Assembly (NCBI GenBank): GCA_004554665.1
Contig: SFKY01000021.1
Coordinates: forward strand, 1 to 41,216
DNA: 41,216 nt
Source: Bacteroidales bacterium
GTDB lineage: Bacteria > Bacteroidota > Bacteroidia > Bacteroidales > Bacteroidaceae
Reading direction: 5' to 3'
Position numbers and translations under genes: made by a program. Below, one piece after another: positions 17,148 through 25,792 of this stretch; within the stretch, counting starts at the first letter, position 1, and each line of letters opens with the position of its first letter. A model generated the notes under the pieces. It was not told the origin of the DNA. It did no database searches and saw only the letters and a program-made list of their open reading frames with translations.

Positions 17148-17695
17148 TGTTTGTAGCACAAGAACTCAGAAAGAAGTCCATTGCCGAGTATCTGCTGTAT
17201 ATGTGGCAGATTGAGGACATCATACGCGCTTACGGCTGCTCGCTGCCCGTGATCAAGCGCGAATATATCGGCAGATTCAACTACTCGGACGAGCAACGCA
17301 GCGAGGAGATAGACTGGTTTGGCAACCTCGTCCGCATGATGAACGAGGAGGGGAAACGCGAATACGGCCACCTGCAGATCAACGAGGTGCTGCTGGGCGA
17401 CGTGGTGGACCTGCACCACCGGTTGCTGCAATCGTCCAAATTCCCGTTTTACAGCGCTGCCTACTACAAGGCGCTGCCCTTTATCGTGGAACTGCGAAAC
17501 AAGGGCGACAAGCAGCTGAACGAGATAGAGACCTGTCTCGACGCGCTTTATGGCATCCTGATGCTGCGGCTGCAGAAGAAAGAGATCTCGCCCGAGACGG
17601 AGCGAGCCATCAAGGAGATCACCACCTTTGTGGGACTGCTCTCCGACTATTATATCAAGGATAATACCGAGGGACTGAAGTTTGAAGACGACTAA
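17147..17695 (+). CDS. DUF4924-like cytoplasmic protein
   Basis: This 182-residue all-helical protein (starting MFVAQELRKKSIAEYLLYMW) resembles the Bacteroidetes DUF4924 family as I recall it; function is unknown. There is no signal peptide or membrane helix. It has a conserved-looking YMWQIEDIIRAY segment near the start and many Glu/Lys-rich helices. It is translationally coupled to the LysE-type exporter and sits nine bases before rfbD. Context gives no clear role. Confidence 0.75.
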   Translation: MFVAQELRKKSIAEYLLYMWQIEDIIRAYGCSLPVIKREYIGRFNYSDEQRSEEIDWFGNLVRMMNEEGKREYGHLQINEVLLGDVVDLHHRLLQSSKFPFYSAAYYKALPFIVELRNKGDKQLNEIETCLDALYGILMLRLQKKEISPETERAIKEITTFVGLLSDYYIKDNTEGLKFEDD

Positions 17696-17704
17696 ACAAA
17701 AGCT

Positions 17705-18562
17705 ATGAACATACTCATCACCGGATGTAACGGACAACTGGGCAACGAACTGCAACTGCAACAGGCCGCTTGCAGTGAGCACAGATTCTTCAACACCGAC
17801 GTACAAGACCTCGACATCACCGATGCCGAGGCCATACAAGCCTATGTAGACGGGCACGAGATCGACGGTATCGTAAACTGTGCCGCCTACACTGCCGTGG
17901 ACAAGGCCGAGAGCGACCCCCTACTCTGCCACAGGCTCAACGCGGTGGCACCGGCCTATCTGGCCGAGGCCATAGAGCGCAGGGGCGGCTTTCTGATACA
18001 GGTGTCTACCGACTATGTATTTGACGGTACGCACCACACTCCCTACGTGGAGACCGACGATCCTTGCCCTAACAGCATGTACGGGCGCACCAAACTGGAG
18101 GGGGAGACGGCCGCACAGGACCACTGCCAACGCACCATGATCATACGCACGGCATGGCTGTACTCCACCTTTGGCAACAATTTTGTCAAGACCATGCTCC
18201 GGCTGGGGCGCGAACGTCTGGAGCTGGGTGTGGTCTTCGACCAGATAGGCACACCCACCTACGCCCGCGACTTGGCAAGCGTCATCATGACCGCCATCCG
18301 GCAAGGGGTAAAACCGGGGGTTTATCACTTTACCGATGAGGGTACCGCCAGCTGGTACGACTTCACCAAGGCCATCCACCGCATGGCCGGCATCAGCAGC
18401 TGCCACGTGCGCCCGCTGCACACGGCGGAGTATCCTACCCCGGCGAAGCGACCCCACTACAGCGTGCTCGACAAGACCAAGATCAAGCAGGCCTACGGCA
18501 TAGAGATTCCGCACTGGGAAGAAAGTCTGGCCGAATGTGTCTGCCAATTAGAACAAGCATAA
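17705..18562 (+). CDS. rfbD: dTDP-4-dehydrorhamnose reductase
   Basis: The 285-residue short-chain dehydrogenase makes dTDP-L-rhamnose from dTDP-4-keto-rhamnose with NAD(P)H, the last step of the pathway. Seen: Rossmann GCNGQLGNEL (7-16), DITDAEAI, VNCAAYTAVDKAE, QVSTDYVFDG with catalytic Thr/Asp region, and active-site YGRTK. Length is typical. Of the other rhamnose genes only rfbA lies in this window, 20 kb away at 37576; rfbB and rfbC are not here. It sits between a DUF4924-like gene and prfC, with 9- and 12-base gaps. Confidence 0.94.
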   Translation: MNILITGCNGQLGNELQLQQAACSEHRFFNTDVQDLDITDAEAIQAYVDGHEIDGIVNCAAYTAVDKAESDPLLCHRLNAVAPAYLAEAIERRGGFLIQVSTDYVFDGTHHTPYVETDDPCPNSMYGRTKLEGETAAQDHCQRTMIIRTAWLYSTFGNNFVKTMLRLGRERLELGVVFDQIGTPTYARDLASVIMTAIRQGVKPGVYHFTDEGTASWYDFTKAIHRMAGISSCHVRPLHTAEYPTPAKRPHYSVLDKTKIKQAYGIEIPHWEESLAECVCQLEQA

Positions 18563-18574
18563 CACCGAACGACA

Positions 18575-20140
18575 ATGAACGAAATAGAACGCAGAAGAAC
18601 GTTTGCCATCATCTCGCACCCGGATGCCGGTAAGACGACACTCACCGAGAAATTCCTGCTCTTTGGAGGACAGATCCAAGTGGCAGGAGCAGTGAAAAGC
18701 AACAAGATCAGAAAAACAGCCACCTCGGACTGGATGGATATCGAGAAACAAAGGGGTATCTCGGTGTCTACTTCGGTCATGGAGTTTGACTATCATGACT
18801 ACAAGGTCAACATTCTCGACACGCCGGGACATCAGGACTTTGCCGAAGATACCTATCGCACGCTCACCGCGGTAGACTCGGCCATCATCGTGGTGGATTC
18901 GGCAAAGGGTGTGGAGACGCAGACCCGCAAGCTGATGGAGGTATGCCGCATGCGCAATACGCCCGTCATCATCTTTGTCAACAAGATGGACCGTGAAGGA
19001 CGCGACCCGTTTGACCTGCTCGACGAACTGGAGGAGGAATTGCAGATCCATGTGCGTCCGCTCTCATGGCCTATCGGCCAAGGCTTGCGCTTCAAGGGTG
19101 TGTACAATATCTATGAGCAGCAGCTCAACCTCTTCACGCCCAACAAACAGCGCGTGACGGAGAAGGTGGAGGTAGACATTGCCAGTCAAGAACTGGACCA
19201 ACACGTGGGTGAGCGCGAGGCACAGCAGCTCCGCGATGATCTGGAACTGGTAGACGGCGTGTATCCGGCCTTTGAGGTGGACACCTATCGGTCGGCCGAT
19301 GTGGCACCTGTGTTTTTTGGCAGCGCGCTCAACAACTTCGGTGTGCAAGAACTGCTCGACTGCTTTGTACAGATAGCACCGAGCCCTCGCCCCACCAAGG
19401 CCGAGGAGCGTATGGTGGAACCGACGGAACCTAAATTCAGCGGCTTCATCTTCAAGATTACCGCCAATATCGACCCCAACCACCGTTCGTGTATCGCTTT
19501 CTGCAAGGTTTGCTCGGGCCGTTTTCAGCGCAACCAGCCCTACACGCATGTAAGACTGGGGAAGACCGTGCGCTTCTCGTCGCCCACGCAGTTTATGGCG
19601 CAGCGCAAATCGACCATCGACGAGGCTTATCCCGGCGACATCGTAGGTCTGCCCGACAACGGCATCTTCAAGATTGGCGATACGCTGACCGAGGGCGAAC
19701 TGATGCACTTCCGTGGCCTGCCCAGTTTCTCGCCGGAACTGTTCAAATACATTGAGAACGACGACCCCATGAAGTCGAAGCAGTTTATCAAGGGTCTCGA
19801 ACAACTGATGAACGAGGGTGTGGCACAGCTCTTTGTCAACCAGTTCAACAACCGCCGCATCGTGGGAACGGTAGGCCAGTTGCAGTTTGAGGTAATCCAA
19901 TACCGTCTCGAAAACGAATATGGTGCCCGCTGCCGTTGGGAGCCTGTGCATCTGCACAAGGCATGCTGGATAGAGAGCGACGATGCTGCTGAGTATGAGA
20001 ACTTCAAGAAACGCAAGTACCAATATATCGCCAAGGATATAGAGGGTCGCGATGTGTTCCTTGCCGACAGTGGCTATGTGCTGTCAATGGCTCAGCAAGA
20101 CTTCAAGCATATCAAGTTCCACTTCACGAGCGAATTTTAA
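18575..20140 (+). CDS. prfC: Peptide chain release factor 3
   Basis: The 521-residue translational GTPase recycles RF1/RF2 from the ribosome after termination. Seen: G1 SHPDAGKTTL (about 15-24), the RF3-type switch KQRGISVSTSVMEF, G3 DTPGHQDF, G4 NKMD, then EF-G-like domains II and III. Length is close to the E. coli protein (529 residues). It is the last gene of the run that begins at 16479. No classic terminator follows. The first structure downstream is a long-spaced inverted repeat with nine-base arms (20167-20175 and 20227-20235). Confidence 0.95.
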   Translation: MNEIERRRTFAIISHPDAGKTTLTEKFLLFGGQIQVAGAVKSNKIRKTATSDWMDIEKQRGISVSTSVMEFDYHDYKVNILDTPGHQDFAEDTYRTLTAVDSAIIVVDSAKGVETQTRKLMEVCRMRNTPVIIFVNKMDREGRDPFDLLDELEEELQIHVRPLSWPIGQGLRFKGVYNIYEQQLNLFTPNKQRVTEKVEVDIASQELDQHVGEREAQQLRDDLELVDGVYPAFEVDTYRSADVAPVFFGSALNNFGVQELLDCFVQIAPSPRPTKAEERMVEPTEPKFSGFIFKITANIDPNHRSCIAFCKVCSGRFQRNQPYTHVRLGKTVRFSSPTQFMAQRKSTIDEAYPGDIVGLPDNGIFKIGDTLTEGELMHFRGLPSFSPELFKYIENDDPMKSKQFIKGLEQLMNEGVAQLFVNQFNNRRIVGTVGQLQFEVIQYRLENEYGARCRWEPVHLHKACWIESDDAAEYENFKKRKYQYIAKDIEGRDVFLADSGYVLSMAQQDFKHIKFHFTSEF

Positions 20141-20730
20141 GGTAAAAGGGGGTGAAGCAGGAAACAGTCTTCTGCATAATATACAAGCAATAAGGGATTA
20201 AGATTTGGGTGAGGGCACCCAAAGTGGCAGAAGACGCCAATAGTGTGGTCACAGCCAATTAGCCCTGAATGGGCGACATAATAAGGGTTGGCCTTTTATG
20301 TCGTCCTTACAGAACTCATAGTTATAGAGGCTAACTGACACACAGGGCTCGCGCCCTGTGCTATAATATGTCGCCCCCTCAGGGCTATGCTGCTGATGCT
20401 CATAGCCCGTAGGGCTGTACAAGTAGTAACCGCAGGCAACGCCCGCGGACAGCACAGGCGGCAACGCCCTATTGCCTGAAGGGCAATACATCACACCCCC
20501 GATGTACAGCCTTTCAGACTACGATGGGTTTGGGTGCCGCATGACCGAGGGCGTTGCCCCTCGGTTACTCAGTGTACAGCCCTCCGGGCTGATATGGACG
20601 CCTTCACCTCGGTCAAAGTTAATTATATAATAGATGTGGCAGGAGTTCCCTTGCCCCGTGGGCGAATGGAGGGCATGGGATAGGGTGAGGGCGCAACACC
20701 TCAAGAGAGGCAAGTAAGCATAGGAAAAAG
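20141..20730. repeat. Cluster of short extragenic palindromes, no gene
   Basis: This gap holds at least six short hairpins, many with GGGC/GCCC cores: GGGTG/CACCC near 20208-20221, CACAGGGC/GCCCTGTG near 20340-20359, GGGCTATG/CATAGCCC near 20382-20409, TATTGCC/GGCAATA near 20470-20490, ACCGAGGG/CCCTCGGT near 20544-20565, and CAGCCC/GGGCTG near 20578-20592. The interspersed unit AGCCCTGAATGGGCGACAT is at 20261-20279, and an inverted variant reads on the other strand near 20366-20387. Open frames here are translations of the palindromes and not convincing genes. No transposase is nearby. Confidence 0.85.
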
Positions 20731-20772
20731 GGTAAAAAAGACAGGCAGTAAAGCCTCTTTTTTACCTTTTTT
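20731..20772. terminator. Bidirectional terminator after upxY
   Basis: Arms GGTAAAAAAGA (20731-20741) and TCTTTTTTACC (20756-20766) are exact reverse complements, with an inner GGC/GCC pair. T-runs follow on both strands (20767-20772 on plus; the complement of 20724-20729 on minus). It lies 13 bases past the upxY stop. Confidence 0.82.
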
Positions 20773-20779
20773 CGCCTAT

Positions 20780-21370
20780 TCATTGATTCTTTGTTTTTTC
20801 CTTACTCTTTATGGGCACACAGCACCAGCGGCTCACCTTGATCATCACGCCTACACCGGGCACCTCTTTCAATAGATAATACTTCTTGCTGGCCCTAACC
20901 AACTTTCCCGTGAGTCCTTTGAGGGGTCCCCACTTCACTTCCACAGGTTGCCCTGCCTTCAGTTTGGCCTCTTCTTCCGACAAATAGCGTTTCAGTTCTA
21001 TCTCCGGATTGCACATAATCTGAAATTCCCACATCTGCCGATGAGGAATCTCATAGTACTCCCCCGTCTCCTTGCCCTTACGCACCACGCTAAGCTTGTA
21101 AGGGACACTGGCTATCAGTGTCCTGAACTGCCGCTCTTCCCTATCCTTACGCAGGAAGATGAGGTTGCGCACCACGGGCATCAACGTGCGGACCGGCCTC
21201 CCCTCACCTTTGGCAACCATGCGATACTCCATAGGTATAAAATAATCTATACCCGCATCGGCCATCCAGTCGGCCACTTCTCGCAGACGTGGCGTAAACA
21301 GACGCACAGCATACCACGGGGTTTCCTCGTCGGTCACCCTTCCGCCCCAAGAAGAGTTGGCATCATTCAT
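20780..21370 (-). CDS. upxY: UpxY-type transcription antiterminator (NusG family)
   Basis: The 196-residue protein has an N-terminal NusG-like domain (WYAVRLFTPRLREVADWMADAGIDYFIP split over residues about 18-45; PVVRNLIFLR further on) and a C-terminal KOW domain (AGQPVEVKWGPLKGLTGKLV). In Bacteroides, UpxY proteins let RNA polymerase read through the long leader of a capsule operon and are normally the first gene of that operon. Here the gene is alone, 15 kb from the polysaccharide operon at 36136. A TTG start at 21382 is possible; the ATG at 21370 is chosen. Its promoter region is tandemly duplicated (21422-21556). Confidence 0.88.
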   Translation of the reverse strand: MNDANSSWGGRVTDEETPWYAVRLFTPRLREVADWMADAGIDYFIPMEYRMVAKGEGRPVRTLMPVVRNLIFLRKDREERQFRTLIASVPYKLSVVRKGKETGEYYEIPHRQMWEFQIMCNPEIELKRYLSEEEAKLKAGQPVEVKWGPLKGLTGKLVRASKKYYLLKEVPGVGVMIKVSRWCCVPIKSKEKTKNQ

Positions 21371-21420
21371 AAGAACACGCAATAATTAGTCTTTATCACA
21401 CCCATTTCCAATTCTTTGTA

Positions 21421-21556
21421 CAAAGATAGCACAAGTCGAAGACAATAAAAAGGAAAAAACAAAGTTTTTTTAAACTTTTTATTGTTGAGACGACAGTATC
21501 TTATCTAAAGATAGCACAAGTCGAAGACAATAAAAAGGAAAAAACAAAGTTTTTTT
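21421..21556 (-). repeat. Duplicated promoter segment upstream of upxY
   Basis: The same 50 bases occur at 21422-21471 and 21507-21556 (85-base period). On the minus strand each copy gives an AT-rich hairpin (AAAGTT/AACTTT), a T-run, then ATTG-N14-TATCTTT. The copy next to upxY has the full -7 box TATCTTTG (21428-21421); the far copy reads TATCTTTA (21513-21506). Copy 1 also lies in an 11-bp inverted repeat (21442-21452 / 21475-21485). The distance from the near -7 box to the ATG is 50 bases. Confidence 0.88.
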
Positions 21557-21593
21557 TCAACTTTTCAGGATTGAAGCAGAGCAGCCCTTCGGT

Positions 21594-22448
21594 TTATTGG
21601 ACATGATAAGCTACTAACCCTGTGATAGGTGCAGGCTCCGTCTGCCCTAACAGATAGCCCTCAGCCTCGGCAGCAAGTGCCAACTGGCTGCGGAATGCAT
21701 GTGCCACTCCCCCCACAAAATGCACGGGTAGGTCGCTGCGTCCATAGGCAGCAAGATTGTAACGGAAAAACACCCGAAACTCATCGACTACCATCTCGCA
21801 CAAGGAAGGCTCATCGATATGTCTGGAAATAAACGGAGTAAGCGAGGCCAAGAAACGATTGGCAAGCGGCTGACGATACACCTTATTTATTATAACAGGG
21901 TATGTATAACCCGATTCCTGCAAAAAGAGATTGCGCAGATGCTCAGGCAGCTGCCCTTTGAAGAGGTCGCGCAAAAGGCGTTTGCCCAACGAAGCACCGC
22001 TGCCCTCGTCGCCGAGAATATAGCCCAGCGGCGGCGTGTTGGCCTGTATCACCTCGCCATCATAAAGACAGGAATTGGACCCTGTGCCCATGATGCATGC
22101 GATACCCGGCTGTCGGCCACAGAGCGCCCGGGCAGCTCCCATCAGATCAGAAAACACCTGTACCTGCATCTGCTGCGCCAACGTGGACAGATTGGTAGTC
22201 AATAGTTGTGCCACCTGGGGAGCCTGTTGGGGCGTGCATCCTGCCCCGTAAAAAAACACCTGCATGGGTTGCGAGCTGTCACAGGCATCACGACACTGCC
22301 CAACGAGCTGTTGCAGGATGAAACGAATATCGTCCGCTGTCTGATGGACAGGATTGATACCCTGGGTATGAAAAAGCTGTACGGCACCAGACGCTGCAAT
22401 CAGCGCCCAATCGGTCTTGGTGGCCCCACTATCGGCAATGAGCATCAT
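21594..22448 (-). CDS. BadF/BadG/NagK-type sugar kinase-like ATPase
   Basis: The 284-residue protein belongs to the BadF/BadG/BcrA/BcrD ATPase superfamily, and in Bacteroidales such proteins are usually called N-acetylglucosamine kinases. Seen: phosphate-1 loop MLIADSGATKTDWALI, FYGAGC, the CIMGTGSNSCLYDG nucleotide site, and LGYILGDEGSGASLGKRLL. Length is typical. The first two codons are both Met (22448 and 22445); either may be used. It is divergent from the MscS-type channel gene, with face-to-face -7 boxes, and its 3' end runs toward the duplicated upxY promoter. Substrate is inferred from family only. Confidence 0.86.
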   Translation of the reverse strand: MMLIADSGATKTDWALIAASGAVQLFHTQGINPVHQTADDIRFILQQLVGQCRDACDSSQPMQVFFYGAGCTPQQAPQVAQLLTTNLSTLAQQMQVQVFSDLMGAARALCGRQPGIACIMGTGSNSCLYDGEVIQANTPPLGYILGDEGSGASLGKRLLRDLFKGQLPEHLRNLFLQESGYTYPVIINKVYRQPLANRFLASLTPFISRHIDEPSLCEMVVDEFRVFFRYNLAAYGRSDLPVHFVGGVAHAFRSQLALAAEAEGYLLGQTEPAPITGLVAYHVQ

Positions 22449-22477
22449 GACTATCTGTTGTTTTTGGTTGTTGACTG

Positions 22478-22485
22478 CAAAATTA
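22478..22485 (-). promoter_or_regulatory. Promoter -7 element for the NagK-like gene
   Basis: TAATTTTG on the minus strand, 29 bases before the ATG at 22448; no TTTG at normal spacing. Confidence 0.5.
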
Positions 22486-22519
22486 TAATTTATTTTTTAC
22501 AGATTCCGATTCTTTTCTG

Positions 22520-22527
22520 TAATTTTG
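22520..22527 (+). promoter_or_regulatory. Promoter -7 element for the MscS-type gene
   Basis: TAATTTTG, 20 bases before the ATG at 22548, with TTTA (one base off TTTG) 20 bases further up. Confidence 0.55.
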
Positions 22528-22547
22528 CACCAATATACGATAAAAAT

Positions 22548-24968
22548 ATGAAGATAAAGCTGTTTACTATATGGCTCCTACTCTGCATGGCCATGCCTGC
22601 TATGGCTGTGCTTAAGGAAAAAGACCTTGCCAACACCCTCTCCATCCTACGCGAAGAACTGACCAACTATCGGATAGAGTTGGAACGGCAAACGGGATTT
22701 ATGAAGGACCAGCAAGATGCGATGGCCTCGAACATGTATACGATCATCAATCAGTGCAGCCAAAACTCGCTGATGCTCTATTCGCAGAAGAGCGGCTATA
22801 TCTTCGACCTCACCTATGCGTGCCATGAGGCCACACAGATGTACCATGAGTTCAGGAAGTCGGTGATTCCGTTTGAGAACTACCTCAACCAGTCGACCAC
22901 AGAGATAGCCCGATTCGACTCGTTGGTGAATGTGCTGAGTACCATGAACAACCGCACGCTTACCGAACGTGCCGCCATCGACCGCAACGTGTGTCTTACA
23001 CTCTCCGTAAACATCTTGCGCACGCTGAAAAGCAGCAATGACCAGCTGAACCAATATATCAGGTATTACCACAGCACAGAGCGACAGTTGCGCAGCCTCA
23101 ACGACTATGCACAAAAACGCTATGTGGACATACAGGAAAGCATCTTCAGCAATGGCGGTGAGAACTTTTTCCAGATACTCGCCAACCTGAAATCGAACGT
23201 GAGCGAGACGTCTGTAACCCTCACCGAGAAATACAAGCCCCAAAGCAGGAACCGGTCGCAATGGGACAGCAGACTGATGTTCGGTCTGCTGGCCATCATC
23301 CTCTTCGGCAGCCTTATCTCTGTGGCCATCAATCTGGTGCTGCTACGTTTTGCCCTGACCCGTCTGTTGCGCGACAAGCGCTGGGCCAACTTCGCCAGCC
23401 GCCTCTTACACATAGACGATGTGAACCGCATACGAGAGGTGTTTATGAGCAAGCGCACCTGCATCATCATGTCTACCACCGTGGTGACATTTGCCATTGT
23501 GCTGGCGATTATCCGCATGACGGCCGACCAAAACTTTATCATCATGGCCTGCGACCTGCTGGTAGAGTATGCGTGGCTGCTGGGGGTTATCCTCATCTCG
23601 TTGCTCATCCGTCTCAGCAAGACAGAAATCAAGAGCGGATTCCGTATCTATGCGCCATTGATGATGATAGATTTCATCATCATCAGCTTCCGCATCATCC
23701 TGATACCGAATATTCTGACCAACCTTATTCTCCCACCTATCCTACTGATATGCTCGATATGGCAATGGAATACCATCAAACGGCAGCGCAAGCACGTTCC
23801 TAAGTCGGATGTTACCTATACCTACCTCTCGTTTGCTGTGTTTATTGCCTCACTTTGTTGCTCATGGACGGGCTACACACTGTTGAGCGTAGAACTGTTG
23901 ATATGGTGGATTATGCAGTTGACGTGCATCCTCACCATCACCTGCTTCAGCGGATTGCTCCGTGCTTATGCCAGTCGTAACCAACTGGACAAAAAGCCTA
24001 TCACAAAGACGTGCGGATACCGCTTTGTGTACCATGTACTGCTGCCCATTGCAGCTGTGGCATCGGTCATGTTTTCCGTCTATTGGGCAGCAGATATCTT
24101 CAACCTGAGCGATACCACCCTGCGCATCTACGGCAGTACGTTCATCGACTCGCCCAACTTCAGGATCAGCATCTTCGCCATCTTCTTGGTGACTGTACTC
24201 TATATCATCTTCAACTATATCAACAAGACCGCCAAGGCTTTTCTGAAACTTCACTTCGAGCGAAACGACAGGTCTACCGCTGCCAGCAAGAACGTGATGG
24301 CCAAGAATGTGGTGCAAGTGCTGGTGTGGGGTATATGGCTGATTCTGGCCCTCAGCATTTTCCATGTCAACAACACATGGCTCGTAGTGGTGTCGGGAGG
24401 ATTGTCTACGGGTATCGGTTTTGCGATGAAGGACATCATCGAAAATATCTACTACGGCATCTCGCTGATGATGGGCCGCATCAAGGTGGGTGACCTCATA
24501 GAATGTGACGGCATAAGAGGAAAAGTAAGTTCCATCTCTTACACCTCTACGCTCATGGACACGATAGACGGAAGCGTCATCGCTTTCCAAAACTCACAAC
24601 TATTCACAAAGAACTATAAAAACCTGACCCGAAATCATGGTTACGAACTGGCTTCCATCCCCATTGGAGTGGCATACGGCTCCAACGCCAACGAGGTGAA
24701 GCAAGTCATCACAGAAGCCGTGAACATGCTGACATGCCGAGACCCCAAGAAGGAGGTGAAGGTGGTGTTTACCGGATTTGGAGACAACAGTATCGACTTC
24801 AAGATCATCGTTTGGGTGCCCGTACTGACGGGTCTGTATGCCAAAGGCGAGGTGATGGAGGCGGTTTATAATGCGCTGAATGCACACAATATTGAGATTC
24901 CGTTCCCACAGCGCGACATTCATATCATACAAGAGACAAGCAAAGACGATACAGCAGGAACAAAATAA
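22548..24968 (+). CDS. Large MscS-family mechanosensitive channel (MscK-like)
   Basis: The 806-residue protein starts with a signal peptide (MKIKLFTIWLLLCMAMPAMA), followed by a roughly 220-residue helical, coiled-coil-rich periplasmic domain. Then come about ten membrane helices and a C-terminal MscS domain: pore helix region VVVSGGLSTGIGFAMKDIIE, then IYYGISLMMGRIKVGDLIEC with the beta domain and the mixed C-terminal domain ending IPFPQRDIHI. This layout matches the large MscK-type channels that release solutes on osmotic downshock. The frame is open upstream to 22206, but the ATG at 22548 starts the signal peptide and follows a -7 element. Confidence 0.9.
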   Translation: MKIKLFTIWLLLCMAMPAMAVLKEKDLANTLSILREELTNYRIELERQTGFMKDQQDAMASNMYTIINQCSQNSLMLYSQKSGYIFDLTYACHEATQMYHEFRKSVIPFENYLNQSTTEIARFDSLVNVLSTMNNRTLTERAAIDRNVCLTLSVNILRTLKSSNDQLNQYIRYYHSTERQLRSLNDYAQKRYVDIQESIFSNGGENFFQILANLKSNVSETSVTLTEKYKPQSRNRSQWDSRLMFGLLAIILFGSLISVAINLVLLRFALTRLLRDKRWANFASRLLHIDDVNRIREVFMSKRTCIIMSTTVVTFAIVLAIIRMTADQNFIIMACDLLVEYAWLLGVILISLLIRLSKTEIKSGFRIYAPLMMIDFIIISFRIILIPNILTNLILPPILLICSIWQWNTIKRQRKHVPKSDVTYTYLSFAVFIASLCCSWTGYTLLSVELLIWWIMQLTCILTITCFSGLLRAYASRNQLDKKPITKTCGYRFVYHVLLPIAAVASVMFSVYWAADIFNLSDTTLRIYGSTFIDSPNFRISIFAIFLVTVLYIIFNYINKTAKAFLKLHFERNDRSTAASKNVMAKNVVQVLVWGIWLILALSIFHVNNTWLVVVSGGLSTGIGFAMKDIIENIYYGISLMMGRIKVGDLIECDGIRGKVSSISYTSTLMDTIDGSVIAFQNSQLFTKNYKNLTRNHGYELASIPIGVAYGSNANEVKQVITEAVNMLTCRDPKKEVKVVFTGFGDNSIDFKIIVWVPVLTGLYAKGEVMEAVYNALNAHNIEIPFPQRDIHIIQETSKDDTAGTK

Positions 24969-24979
24969 CCCTTTAATTG

Positions 24980-25011
24980 TTTGCATGAATGGGTAGTTTT
25001 AACTACCTTTG
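24980..25011 (+). promoter_or_regulatory. Promoter of kdsA-kdsD with internal palindrome
   Basis: TTTG (24980-24983), 20-base spacer, TACCTTTG (25004-25011). An exact inverted repeat GGTAGTT-TT-AACTACC (24992-25007) covers the spacer and half of the -7 box, which would suit a repressor site. The kdsA ATG follows 28 bases later. Confidence 0.8.
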
Positions 25012-25039
25012 CATCAATACATTTAACCTCGTAACGATT

Positions 25040-25792
25040 ATGCAACCCATATTGATAGCCGGTCCGTGCGTGATAGAGTCAGCAGAACTCTTGGATACCG
25101 TCGCACAAAAGATTGTAAGCATCAACAACCACTTACATACAGACATTATCTTCAAGGCTTCGTTTGACAAAGCCAACCGTACGTCCATCCATTCATTTCG
25201 TGGACCGGGATTGGAGAAAGGTCTGCAGATGCTCGATGAAGTAAAGCAGAAGCACAGACTCCGTGTCCTCACCGACATTCATGAGAGTTGGCAGGCGGAA
25301 GCTGCCGGTCAGGTGGTGGATGTATTACAGATTCCGGCTTTTCTTTGTCGTCAGACAGACTTGCTGGTAGCTGCAGCCAAAACAGGAAAGACCGTGAACA
25401 TCAAGAAGGCCCAATTCTTGAGCGGTAGAGATATGCGCTATCCTGTGGAAAAGGCGCTGGAGGCTGGTGCCAAAGAGGTTTGGCTCACGGAACGCGGCAA
25501 CTCGTTCGGCTATAACAACTTGGTGGTGGATTTCCGCAACATCCCAGATATGAAAGAGATTGTCCAGACGGTCATCATGGACTGCACGCACAGCGTACAG
25601 AGACCCGGTGCCGGAAACGGAAGCACAAGCGGCGACAGGCAGTTTGTGCCGGCTATGGCGTTGGCAGCAAAGGCATTTGGCGCGACGGGCTATTTCTTCG
25701 AGGTACATCCTAATCCGGACAAGGGATTGAGCGATGGTCCCAATATGCTTGAGTTAGACAAATTGGAAGACTTGATTACAAAGCTGTTATGA
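25040..25792 (+). CDS. kdsA: 3-deoxy-8-phosphooctulonate (Kdo-8-P) synthase
   Basis: The 250-residue DAHP-synthase-type barrel joins phosphoenolpyruvate and arabinose 5-phosphate to Kdo-8-P, for the inner core of lipopolysaccharide. Seen: LIAGPCVIES (5-14), FKASFDKANRTS, GPGLEKGLQML, TDIHE, VDVLQIPAFLCRQTDLL, NIKKAQF and DCTHSVQRPG. It is shorter at the N-terminus than the E. coli enzyme (284 residues); the cysteine of AGPC is present where metal-dependent enzymes have one. The ATG at 25040 fits the promoter. The next gene overlaps by four bases (ATGA), coupling it to the isomerase that makes its substrate. Confidence 0.95.
   Translation: MQPILIAGPCVIESAELLDTVAQKIVSINNHLHTDIIFKASFDKANRTSIHSFRGPGLEKGLQMLDEVKQKHRLRVLTDIHESWQAEAAGQVVDVLQIPAFLCRQTDLLVAAAKTGKTVNIKKAQFLSGRDMRYPVEKALEAGAKEVWLTERGNSFGYNNLVVDFRNIPDMKEIVQTVIMDCTHSVQRPGAGNGSTSGDRQFVPAMALAAKAFGATGYFFEVHPNPDKGLSDGPNMLELDKLEDLITKLL

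Noticed and set aside
20167..20235. Nine-base inverted repeat after prfC as its terminator
   Set aside because: The arms are 51 bases apart and no T-run follows; termination there is possible but not shown.
20249..20713. Two small minus-strand open frames (81 and 64 codons)
   Set aside because: They are translations of the palindrome cluster, with no start signal or domain.
21421..21556. Invertible capsule promoter
   Set aside because: The repeats are direct, not inverted at the ends of a promoter segment, and no recombinase gene or flanking inverted site was seen.
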